Source of the DNA: Candidatus Heimdallarchaeota archaeon
Lineage (GTDB): Archaea > Asgardarchaeota > Heimdallarchaeia > JABLTI01
DNA length: 8,258 bases
Direction: 5' to 3'
Assembly (NCBI GenBank): GCA_019894765.1
Contig: JAGXNT010000080.1
Coordinates: 1 to 8,258, forward strand
Position numbers and translations under genes: made by a program
The notes under the pieces: generated by a model
Databases searched by the model: none
What the model saw: the letters and a program-made list of their open reading frames with translations, nothing else
Told to the model about the DNA's origin: nothing
Shown: positions 1 through 5,438 of the stretch, one piece after another
How the letters are laid out: the number at the start of each line of letters is the position of its first letter
Numbering within the stretch: position 1 is the stretch's first letter

Positions 1-1
1 T

Positions 2-778
2 GCTTTAGCTGACGATAACGTTGCAGCAGAATTCACATGGGATATTTTTGAAAGCCCAGTAACCGAAGCTATACTAATCACTGGTACTGTCTGGGACGAT
101 TATGTAAATCCTTGGATTAACGTCCAACTTAGTGGTTGGTTAGATACTTATGGCGACGTCTGGGGAATAGCTGATGTTAACTTATTCACTGGTGACTGGA
201 GCTACTTGTTCTACTATGATGATGATGATATGCCATTAGGTGGCTACACAGTTAACATAAGTTTCGTACCAAAATATGATGCTCAAAATGATACCTACCA
301 GAATATCACTATTGTAGATGATCAAGCACCACAAATAGTTGGGTTAGTTAATCTAAATACACAATATCCAAACGGTGTACCTAATGGAACTGATTACGTG
401 CCCGTTACTGTAGGTGTAAGCGATAACTATCAATACTATGTTGGTGGAGAAGCAGGATACTCAACAACAGACTTTCTTACGGTATATCTATTCAGCTATG
501 CTGAAGATGATGTCGCATTAATGACTCCAATGGTACAATTCTCGTCAGGTGGAGCCACGTTCACAGCAAACATTACCTTACCAAATATTGCTGCTGGAAC
601 CACATACAACTACACATACTTCGTGGAAGTATTTGACCCAAGCAATAACAAAATCTCATCAGCACACTACTGGTTTATCCACGGCGTAATTGTCTTACCA
701 ACTCCAGGATTTGGAATACTTGCTGGTTTGTTTGGTTTAGCTGGCGCAGCATTCATAATCTACAAGAAACGAAAATAA
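2..778 (+). CDS. Cell-surface Ig-like protein with C-terminal sorting signal (5' partial)
   Basis: The frame is open from the left edge, so the true start lies outside the window; the TTG at 206 is an internal Leu codon. The visible 258 residues are beta-rich and Ig/fibronectin-like: motifs such as TGTVWDD, a GGYTVNIS strand and an ITIVDDQAP linker suggest one domain ending near residue 108 and a second one after it. Six N-glycosylation sequons (NIS, NDT, NIT, NGT, NIT, NYT) lie in the second half, as expected outside the cell. The C-terminus is PTPGFG (about 233-238), a short hydrophobic segment (about 239-253) and a KKRK end. This three-part tail is typical of archaeosortase-processed surface proteins (PGF-CTERM style) and resembles signals I associate with Heimdallarchaeia. 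Inferred role: S-layer or surface adhesin protein, cut near PGF and anchored in the membrane. Its ligand is unknown. Confidence 0.85.
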   Translation, partial: ALADDNVAAEFTWDIFESPVTEAILITGTVWDDYVNPWINVQLSGWLDTYGDVWGIADVNLFTGDWSYLFYYDDDDMPLGGYTVNISFVPKYDAQNDTYQNITIVDDQAPQIVGLVNLNTQYPNGVPNGTDYVPVTVGVSDNYQYYVGGEAGYSTTDFLTVYLFSYAEDDVALMTPMVQFSSGGATFTANITLPNIAAGTTYNYTYFVEVFDPSNNKISSAHYWFIHGVIVLPTPGFGILAGLFGLAGAAFIIYKKRK

Positions 779-786
779 CACTAAGA

Positions 787-821
787 TAGGAACTCTGTTC
801 CTAATTCTTTTTCTTTTTTTT
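787..821 (+). terminator. Hairpin plus T-tract terminator after the surface protein
   Basis: Seven bases after the stop is an inverted repeat TAGGAAC / GTTCCTA (787-793 and 797-803) with a 3-nt loop. It is followed by a T-rich stretch ending in eight consecutive T at 814-821. Archaeal RNA polymerase terminates at T-runs, so the T-tract probably matters more than the stem. Confidence 0.65.
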
Positions 822-911
822 AATACTTGATAAGGACTGTGAGTTTTGAGAATACAACTTCTAAAAAGAAATTCACAATGAAATATGTAAGAGAAATCAG
901 ATACTACTTTT

Positions 912-920
912 TTTATAAAA
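912..920 (+). promoter_or_regulatory. Candidate TATA box for the methionine aminopeptidase gene
   Basis: TTTATAAAA matches the archaeal TATA-box pattern. It would place transcription start near 940-945, leaving a leader of about 70 nt before the ATG at 1012. No clear BRE was recognised, and other AT-rich matches exist nearby, such as TTAATAAAA at 963-971. Confidence 0.35.
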
Positions 921-937
921 CTATATGAAAGTTTTTT

Positions 938-963
938 ATGCTCGTTTTTCTTACGAGAAGCAT
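938..963. other. Imperfect inverted repeat in the leader region
   Basis: CTCGT (941-945) pairs with ACGAG (953-957) around a 7-nt loop. Flanking ATG (938-940) and CAT (961-963) can also pair if three bases bulge. It lies where the candidate promoter predicts the 5' leader of the aminopeptidase mRNA. It may be an operator or a leader hairpin; with a 5-bp core, chance is also possible. Confidence 0.25.
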
Positions 964-1011
964 TAATAAAAGGATAAGACTAATTTTGTTTAGCAAATAG
1001 GAGCTTTATTG

Positions 1012-2133
1012 ATGTCAAAACAAAAAAAGCAAACAAAAACAAGTAGCACAAAAAAGAATCCCGCTCAAAAGAAAACTAGTACAACCAAAACAACAACAAA
1101 GAAAACTGCTGCGAAGAAACCAACCGCAGCCAAGACAACTACTCCTACAAAGAAGAAAACCACCACAACAAAAGCTACAACAACGAAAAAACCTGCAACA
1201 AAGAAAGTTGTAAAGAAAACACCAGAAGTAGAAGGACCACTTGAATTCTATATAAAAGCAGGCGAAATAGCAATTGTAGTCAAAAAACTGTTGCGAAGTA
1301 AAGTAAAAGTGGGTGCTTCTGTTTTAGAGATTTGCGAAGCTGGAGAAACAAAAATCAAAGAACTAGGCGGAAATTGGGCATTTCCACTAAATGTATCAAT
1401 AAATAATGTGGCAGCACATTACTCAGCACAACCAGATGATGATCTTGTAATACGAAAAGGAGACATCGTAAAGGTGGATTGTGGAGTTCAAATAGATGGT
1501 TATGTTGCTGATACTGCTTTTACTGTATCATTCGGAACAGGTCATAAAGACTTGATAAAGGCTTCAGAAGAAGCTACAAAAGCAGCTATTGATTTAATTC
1601 GACCTGGCATTACAACTGATAGAATTGGCACAGAAATTGAGGATATAATTAGATCTTATGATTTTCGACCAATTAGGGAATTAGGTGGACACCAATTAGA
1701 TCAGAATTTATTGCATGGTCCAATCATGATTCCAAATGTGAAAGGAACAAAGGAAATCAAATTAGAAGAAAATCAAGCTTATGCTATCGAAACTTTCGCT
1801 ACATCAGGAACAGGAAGATTACTTAGAACAGAAACGAAGTGCTTTATCTTCCAATTGAATCCTCTCCAAATACCATTGAGATTGGATTCCGCGAAGAAAG
1901 CCCGGAGAGTTATCTTGTCTAATTATAGCAATTTCCCCTTCACAACTAGATGGATTGCCAAGGAATTGTCAATTCCAACAGCAAAAATAGCTTTAAGGTA
2001 TTTAGCTGATAAAGCTCAGATAAAACGATATCCCGTCTTAAGTGATGTGAAAGATTCGTTGGTTTCTCAATCTGAACATACTGTTTTCTTAACTGGAAAT
2101 AGTCGAGTAGTTACTACACAGCCTAATCAATAA
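1012..2133 (+). CDS. map: Type II methionine aminopeptidase with Lys/Thr-rich N-terminal extension
   Basis: Removes the initiator methionine from nascent proteins in the cytoplasm. The ATG at 1012 is chosen over the in-frame TTG at 1009 because AGGAG at 999-1003 is 8 nt upstream; this gives 373 residues. Residues 1-69 are low-complexity: 24 Lys, 23 Thr and no acidic residue. The pita-bread catalytic domain follows. Metal ligands are D156, D167, H227, E260 and E355, with catalytic H136 (in AAHYS) and H235. The spacings (11, 60, 33 and 95 residues) match those I recall for the Pyrococcus furiosus enzyme. The helical insert at about 292-345 (KKARRVILSNYSNFPF onward) marks type II. Archaeal enzymes are usually about 295 residues, so the extra length is almost all the basic tail, which recalls eukaryotic MetAP2. 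The gene appears monocistronic, with its own terminator at 2147-2194. Confidence 0.95.
   Translation: MSKQKKQTKTSSTKKNPAQKKTSTTKTTTKKTAAKKPTAAKTTTPTKKKTTTTKATTTKKPATKKVVKKTPEVEGPLEFYIKAGEIAIVVKKLLRSKVKVGASVLEICEAGETKIKELGGNWAFPLNVSINNVAAHYSAQPDDDLVIRKGDIVKVDCGVQIDGYVADTAFTVSFGTGHKDLIKASEEATKAAIDLIRPGITTDRIGTEIEDIIRSYDFRPIRELGGHQLDQNLLHGPIMIPNVKGTKEIKLEENQAYAIETFATSGTGRLLRTETKCFIFQLNPLQIPLRLDSAKKARRVILSNYSNFPFTTRWIAKELSIPTAKIALRYLADKAQIKRYPVLSDVKDSLVSQSEHTVFLTGNSRVVTTQPNQ
1015..1218 (+). repeat. A/C-rich low-complexity tract encoding the Lys/Thr tail
   Basis: Codons AAA/AAG, ACA/ACT/ACC and GCA/GCT/GCC recur in irregular TTTKK, ATKK and AAKKP units across residues 2-69. No exact repeat period is visible; it is compositional repetition inside the coding sequence, such as slippage might expand or contract. 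The protein tail resembles histone H1-type tails in composition only. Confidence 0.7.
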
Positions 2134-2146
2134 CAATAAGCTGAAT

Positions 2147-2194
2147 TGAAAATTAGATGAATGAAACACGAATCCTAATTTTCATTTCTTTTTT
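2147..2194 (+). terminator. Hairpin plus T-tract terminator after map
   Basis: TGAAAATTAG (2147-2156) and CTAATTTTCA (2175-2184) form a perfect 10-bp inverted repeat with an 18-nt loop. It starts 13 bases after the map stop codon and is followed by TTTCTTTTTT (2185-2194). Position and T-tract fit a terminator for map. Confidence 0.65.
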
Positions 2195-2263
2195 GTTATA
2201 ATTTTATCTTAGTCACAAACGAAGATTTCTTAAGTTACAATAATAAATATTGTATATCGCTCA

Positions 2264-2270
2264 AGGTGAT
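2264..2270 (+). promoter_or_regulatory. Shine-Dalgarno AGGTGAT that sets a TTG start at 2278
   Basis: AGGTGAT is an exact match to part of the SD complement AGGAGGTGATC of the 16S rRNA end. It ends 7 nt before the TTG at 2278. The GTG at 2266-2268 lies inside this site, so it is unlikely to be the start codon. Confidence 0.6.
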
Positions 2271-2277
2271 AATTGAT

Positions 2278-3525
2278 TTGATTCCAACGACTTCTGCTGT
2301 AGAGTATAAGCTATTTACTTTCGATGAATTTAGAAGTAATCTACAAGATACTTTGACGAAACTAGATAATCAAATCAAATTGCTTAAGGTTAAAGATGAT
2401 GAAGGCGATTCAATCGCAAAAGTCTATCTCTACCTTTATCAGGGATTATATTCCATAATTGCCGCAGAGAGAAAATATCGGGCAGGAGACTATCTGAATG
2501 CTACTAATGATTATGGCGAAGGTGGAAAAGCAATTAGTAGATTCCAGAGAATGAGTTCTGGTTTTGCAATTGAATATCAACAAGAAGCAGAAAGATTGGA
2601 CTTGTTTTCAAAAGGAAGATTATCCGAATGCCATGCACTAAAAAAAGATACAAGGCTTGAAGAACAAATAACAAATCTCATTGAAGCTATTAATTCATAC
2701 ACTCTTGAATCAGAAGTAGTTGGAAGAGTTAAGAAACCTCTCTTAGCTTACAACGCAAAAGCTCGTATGAATTTTGTTCAAGGATTAGTGAACCGATTAG
2801 AAGGTCAAAAAGCTCTCGTTGGGAAAGACTATCAATTAGCGAAGAAAAAACACCTCGAAGCATATCGAGCTTTTGTAAAAGCCGCATATTATAATCCATC
2901 ATATACTATCTGGGTTGAGGAACAAAACAAAACCCTCAAAATAGTTCTGAACAAGTTAGTAAATGACAAAGCAGCTAAAGAATGGGGAGTAGCTTTCAAA
3001 TTAGCAGGGGAAGGAAAATTCACAGAAAGCAGTGAAAGATGTAAATTAGCTTCAAAGCTCTATTTACGAGCAAGCAAATTAGCTACTGAAGAAAAGGATG
3101 CCCTTGTATTACATGCTTATTCCCATATGTTAAAAGCTAGTATGTATGAAGCAAATGCAAGCGAGTTTATCAAGAATAAAAACGATGCAAAAAGCGCCGT
3201 GAGACAATATGAGCTAGCTACAGAATCCATGAAAGAAGCAATTGATGCATATCCCAAAAGAGATGAGGATAAAACGGTTCTGAAAAGATGGACAGCTCAA
3301 ATGAATTATTATCTAGGGTACTTCTATCAGGCAGAAGGCATCCATAACTTGGATGGAGAAAAATACGATGAAGCCTTAGCTTTGTTCAAACAAGCAAATG
3401 AAGCATTTCAATTTGGACTAAAAGAAGCAGTTGAGTCGAGAGACGAGGGGTTGAAAAGTCTCTTGGAGAAATCCCTTGCAGAAGCGAATGGGTACATTGG
3501 CATGTGTAAAACAGTTCTTGATTAG
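2278..3525 (+). CDS. Cytoplasmic all-helical repeat protein (TPR-like)
   Basis: Family not recognised. The start is TTG 2278, giving 415 residues. There is no signal peptide, membrane segment or cysteine cluster. The sequence is almost wholly helical and shows about five helix pairs in which a helix ends in G or D, followed by [D/E/K]Y and an Ala-rich helix: about residues 46-93 (RKYRAGDYLNAT), 163-203 (GKDYQLAKKKHLEAYRAF), 231-270, 278-323 and 341-384 (GEKYDEALALFKQANEAF). This is how TPR-type solenoids look, so a protein-binding scaffold is the likely role. The last unit also recalls the end of BRO1/ALIX domains, but only loosely. A 58-base gap without an obvious terminator separates it from the zinc protein downstream, so the two may share a transcript. 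Confidence 0.8.
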   Translation: MIPTTSAVEYKLFTFDEFRSNLQDTLTKLDNQIKLLKVKDDEGDSIAKVYLYLYQGLYSIIAAERKYRAGDYLNATNDYGEGGKAISRFQRMSSGFAIEYQQEAERLDLFSKGRLSECHALKKDTRLEEQITNLIEAINSYTLESEVVGRVKKPLLAYNAKARMNFVQGLVNRLEGQKALVGKDYQLAKKKHLEAYRAFVKAAYYNPSYTIWVEEQNKTLKIVLNKLVNDKAAKEWGVAFKLAGEGKFTESSERCKLASKLYLRASKLATEEKDALVLHAYSHMLKASMYEANASEFIKNKNDAKSAVRQYELATESMKEAIDAYPKRDEDKTVLKRWTAQMNYYLGYFYQAEGIHNLDGEKYDEALALFKQANEAFQFGLKEAVESRDEGLKSLLEKSLAEANGYIGMCKTVLD

Positions 3526-3583
3526 AAATTGCACGAAAAAATAGATTTTAAAGAAAATGAACGTACAATAGGACTTGATAATT

Positions 3584-3883
3584 ATGGTAGAACAACCACC
3601 CTGTCCCGAATGTGAACGCAAAATGAATTTTGTGGTAGCAAAATTAACAGATGATGAAAAACCACGTCCTGAAGACGTTGACTCAGGTTGGTATTGTCCA
3701 GAATGTGGAATTTTTAGACCATCACAAATGACAGGAGAAATAAATCTCGAGACATTAGATCTAGATGTCAAAGAAGCGCTCAGAGTTACCTCATCAGCAA
3801 ATATTTTCATCCCAGATGAATGGGTTTTGGAAGATAAAACTGATGAAGTACAAAATCTTCTCAAAGAAGTAGAAGAAGAATAG
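3584..3883 (+). CDS. Small acidic zinc-ribbon protein
   Basis: A 99-residue protein. The ATG at 3584 is preferred to the TTG at 3575 because AGGA at 3570-3573 is 10 nt upstream. Two CPEC knuckles (C7/C10 and C38/C41) fit one zinc site of the zinc-ribbon type, with 27 residues between the pairs. The C-terminal half is acidic and helical, ending in EVEEE, with no further recognisable domain. It is probably cytoplasmic and binds a nucleic acid or protein partner; the exact function cannot be read. It lies 58 bases after the helical-repeat gene on the same strand and ends towards the convergent minus-strand gene. Confidence 0.8.
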   Translation: MVEQPPCPECERKMNFVVAKLTDDEKPRPEDVDSGWYCPECGIFRPSQMTGEINLETLDLDVKEALRVTSSANIFIPDEWVLEDKTDEVQNLLKEVEEE

Positions 3884-3885
3884 TT

Positions 3886-3930
3886 TCTTTTTGAAAAAGT
3901 AATTAGTAGGTGATTGAAACCAATCACCTA
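3886..3930. terminator. Perfect hairpin and T-tracts between convergent genes
   Basis: TAGGTGATTG (3907-3916) and CAATCACCTA (3921-3930) form a perfect 10-bp stem with an AAAC loop. It starts 23 bases after the plus-strand stop and 10 bases from the minus-strand stop. Next to it, CTTTTTGAAAAAG gives a five-T run on both strands. It probably insulates the two convergent genes in both directions. The stem carries an AGGTGAT (SD-like) sequence, which would be hidden in the hairpin. Confidence 0.55.
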
Positions 3931-3940
3931 TACAAAGTCT

Positions 3941-4201
3941 TTAACCCTCGGTATCCTCGTTACTTTTTTGGCAATCATCTATGAGAAGTTTGGCAACAGT
4001 AGGAGTAACGTCAAGTCGTTCTGATACTATTTCTTCATCCAAATTTGGATGTTCAGCCATAAGAATATCTCGAAGATATGCTAATTGTCCTTTATAGAGC
4101 GGATTTTTTCTGATATTAGTTGAACTCCCGATGGTTCTTCTCCCATCTTCGGCTGTTATTTTCATTGGTGTAGTAGTATTTGGTGAATGGCGTGTCGTCA
4201 T
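3941..4201 (-). CDS. Small HTH-like protein
   Basis: An 86-residue gene on the minus strand, starting at ATG (4201-4199). GAGGAG lies 12 nt upstream, which supports it as a real gene. The first 30 residues are polar and probably disordered. Residues 35-80 form three predicted helices: LYKGQLAYLRDILMAEHP, DEEIVSERL and TPTVAKLLIDDCQ. The last two with the DVT turn look like a helix-turn-helix, so a small DNA-binding regulator is the first guess. The HPNLDEEIV stretch also resembles CUE/UBA-type ubiquitin-binding helices, but the usual spacing is missing. It is divergent from the membrane zinc-ribbon gene at 4429 and could regulate that shared promoter region. Family not identified. Confidence 0.65.
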   Translation of the reverse strand: MTTRHSPNTTTPMKITAEDGRRTIGSSTNIRKNPLYKGQLAYLRDILMAEHPNLDEEIVSERLDVTPTVAKLLIDDCQKSNEDTEG

Positions 4202-4213
4202 TTATTTGATATA

Positions 4214-4219
4214 CTCCTC
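4214..4219 (-). promoter_or_regulatory. Shine-Dalgarno site of the minus-strand HTH-like gene
   Basis: Reads GAGGAG on the minus strand, 12 nt before the ATG. Strong match, slightly long spacing. It supports both the reality of this short gene and its start. Confidence 0.55.
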
Positions 4220-4234
4220 AGCAATTCATTGACT

Positions 4235-4303
4235 ATCCCATTAACTTTCTTGGGATTTACTAATAAACTAGGGTAATACGGGGTTATTGCCCTCTTTTAT
4301 AAA
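4235..4303. promoter_or_regulatory. Divergent promoter region with TATA-like box and two dyads
   Basis: TTTTATAAA at 4295-4303 is nearly symmetric and could serve as TATA box for either strand. For the minus gene it predicts a start near 4270. Two inverted repeats lie beside it. ATCCCA / TGGGAT (4235-4240 and 4251-4256) would be in the minus-strand leader. GGGTAATA / TATTGCCC (4271-4278 and 4285-4292, one G-T wobble) lies just next to the box, where a repressor site would sit. Speculative. Confidence 0.3.
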
Positions 4304-4428
4304 CAAGTGCTTCTCGGAGTATTTGCTTTTCAAAGGTTTCGGTTGTTCTAATTACTCAAAATCAATTAGATACATTTTAATCTCCGGATTCTCCAAATAA
4401 ATTCAGAACAAAAATAAGATGATTATTA

Positions 4429-4986
4429 ATGAGTAAAACAAGAAATTCAGCTACAACAGGAAATTTCTGGACAATAGCAATTGGTATAATGCTTCTTGCT
4501 TGGGGAACAGTGTGTCTTGTATTTTGGGTTGCTTTTAACAATCCATCTATTCCAGGTTCACCTTGGTTAATGCTCCCAGGGGGAATAATGATCGTTGCAG
4601 CGATATCAAATATTATCACCTATAGATACAATAGAGAGAAAATATTAGGTGCCTTGCAATCATACGAAAGAGTTAGTATAGAACAATTATCAAGTGAGCT
4701 AAGTATAAAGGAAAAAGATGTTAAAAATCTAATAGTTGATCTTCGATCTGAAGGAAAACTAAAAGCATCTTTTGATCCAGAAAGTGGTGATGTTTTCGTA
4801 CTTGATGTGAAAGGTCAACCACCAGTAGCTGTTGTACCAGTCTCATCCTCAGGTTTACCAGAACACGAAACAGCAATTAAAAAAACCTATAAAGCAAGAC
4901 CAGATCAGGGTTTCTGTCCCTACTGTGGATCGTTGATCAAACCTGGTGATAAATTCTGTAATAACTGCGGTGCTTCTATAGATTAA
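4429..4986 (+). CDS. Membrane protein with winged-helix (PCI-like) domain and zinc ribbon
   Basis: 185 residues. The ATG at 4429 has a weak SD (AAGATGAT, 4416-4423). There are two membrane helices (about 13-36 and 46-65) joined by a short PSIPGSP loop. A winged-helix domain follows at about 70-126: helices KILGALQSYE, SIEQLSSEL and EKDVKNLIVDLRSEG, then a wing strand DVFVLD. Its SIEQLSSEL/IVDLRSEGK pattern resembles PCI-type winged helices of proteasome-lid and eIF3 subunits. After a polar linker, residues 163-180 form a zinc ribbon with C163, C166, C177 and C180 (CPYC, CNNC). The soluble part is probably cytoplasmic. Membrane-tethered winged-helix/zinc-ribbon proteins recur in archaea without an assigned function, so a sensor or adaptor role is inference. 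Family resemblance is moderate; the layout is clear. A T-tract follows the stop. Confidence 0.85.
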   Translation: MSKTRNSATTGNFWTIAIGIMLLAWGTVCLVFWVAFNNPSIPGSPWLMLPGGIMIVAAISNIITYRYNREKILGALQSYERVSIEQLSSELSIKEKDVKNLIVDLRSEGKLKASFDPESGDVFVLDVKGQPPVAVVPVSSSGLPEHETAIKKTYKARPDQGFCPYCGSLIKPGDKFCNNCGASID

Positions 4987-5000
4987 ATCACACCAAAATT

Positions 5001-5025
5001 CTCTTTTTTTTTCTTTTCTATTTTT
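5001..5025 (+). terminator. T-tract terminator after the zinc-ribbon membrane gene
   Basis: Starting 15 bases after the stop, CTCT9 (nine T at 5004-5012) is followed by CTTTTCTATTTTT. There is no hairpin; this is the pure T-tract form common in archaea. Confidence 0.6.
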
Positions 5026-5071
5026 CACATTTAGTAAACATTAATAGGTGATTCTTCGAATAATATAATTG

Positions 5072-5347
5072 ATGAAGGGCAAAGCCTGTCCAGAGGGTTG
5101 ACGGTAGCTGGATTTTTCTTGCAATGACCGTTGATGCAAGGAACGGCGCACACTGGATTCGCATGAAAGCATCGATTGGATATGACGACTTTAAACGGCT
5201 CATTTCTTAGCTTAAGCTTGCTGCTTAGCGATGACGAAATAGTCAACCCGGGTCGCCAACACAATTGAGCAGCTTTCAACCGAAGAAGTGAATACTCTCT
5301 CCCGCCTCGAGAGAGCACAGTTGAGAAAGAATAATTCTCCTCTATGA
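5072..5347 (+). pseudogene. Frame-broken coding remnant of about 90 codons in a GC-rich island
   Basis: No single frame covers this stretch, but protein-like text runs through it if one base is skipped at each of three places. It starts at ATG 5072 (MKGKACPE). It moves near 5095 (a GGG run) to a frame open from 5076 to the TAG at 5208, reading VDGSWIFLAMTVDARNG then AHWIRMKASIGYDDF and KRLIS. It moves near 5208 to SLSLLLSDDEIV (5209-5244), then near 5245-5249 to TRVANTIEQLSTEEV and NTLSRLERAQLRKNNSPL, ending at TGA 5345. The product would have two or three beta-strands and then long amphipathic helices. About 49% G+C over 5071-5320, against about 35% in a sampled line of map and less in the next gene, suggests foreign origin. 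The family is unknown. Alternatives are sequencing errors in a real gene, a structured RNA, or chance. Confidence 0.4.
5295..5315 (+). other. Strong hairpin inside the GC-rich island
   Basis: CTCTCTC (5295-5301) and GAGAGAG (5309-5315) form a 7-bp stem with loop CCGCCTC. A second stem GAGAA / TTCTC (5323-5327 and 5335-5339) follows. If the island is an RNA gene, these would be 3' elements; if it is a gene remnant, they are incidental. Confidence 0.35.
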
Positions 5348-5424
5348 TACTGGTGTGTTAGTGTGTTGGGAGACATCATTTCTTCATAATTTTTATGTAG
5401 TAGTAGTATGATATTAAATTACTT

Positions 5425-5429
5425 AGGAG
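5425..5429 (+). promoter_or_regulatory. Shine-Dalgarno AGGAG that sets a TTG start at 5439
   Basis: AGGAG followed by purines (AGAGAAAAG) ends 9 nt before TTG 5439. The next in-frame ATG at 5454 would be 24 nt away, so TTG is the better start. Confidence 0.55.
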
Positions 5430-5438
5430 AGAGAAAAG

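Noticed and set aside
206..208. TTG as start of the first gene.
   Set aside because: The same frame is open to the left edge with clear domain continuity (TGTVWDD, LFTGDWSYL), so this is an internal Leu codon.
3907..3920. GGTGATTGAAAC looks like the end of a CRISPR repeat (ATTGAAAC).
   Set aside because: Single copy, with no regularly spaced repeats around it; it is one arm and loop of a hairpin between gene ends.
3418..3927. 169-codon minus-strand open frame.
   Set aside because: Lies over the well-supported zinc-ribbon gene and the end of the helical-repeat gene; Ser/Phe-rich translation without domain pattern; antisense shadow.
4377..4619. 80-codon minus-strand frame.
   Set aside because: Overlaps the start of the membrane zinc-ribbon gene; its hydrophobic Ile-rich text is the antisense of that gene's membrane helices.
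5071..5100. GGGCAAAGCCTGTCC resembles the RNase P RNA CR-I region.
   Set aside because: Does not match GAGGAAAGUCC closely and no partner for helix P4 (ACAGAA..GGCUUA type) is present downstream.
5245..5281. GAGCAGC at 5267-5273 and adjacent CCCGGGTCGCC resemble the SRP RNA S-domain.
   Set aside because: The conserved GGAA tetraloop and its closing helix are missing, and no pairing of the correct layout was found.
5031..5318. 95-codon minus-strand open frame across the GC-rich island.
   Set aside because: It is codon-aligned antisense to the plus-strand frame that reads protein-like; its Cys/Ser/Arg-rich product has no fold pattern and no SD was seen.
5351..5369. Two copies of GTGTGTT (TGGTGTGTTAGTGTGTTGG) as a tandem repeat.
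   Set aside because: Only two 7-base copies, compatible with chance or minor slippage; no further units.
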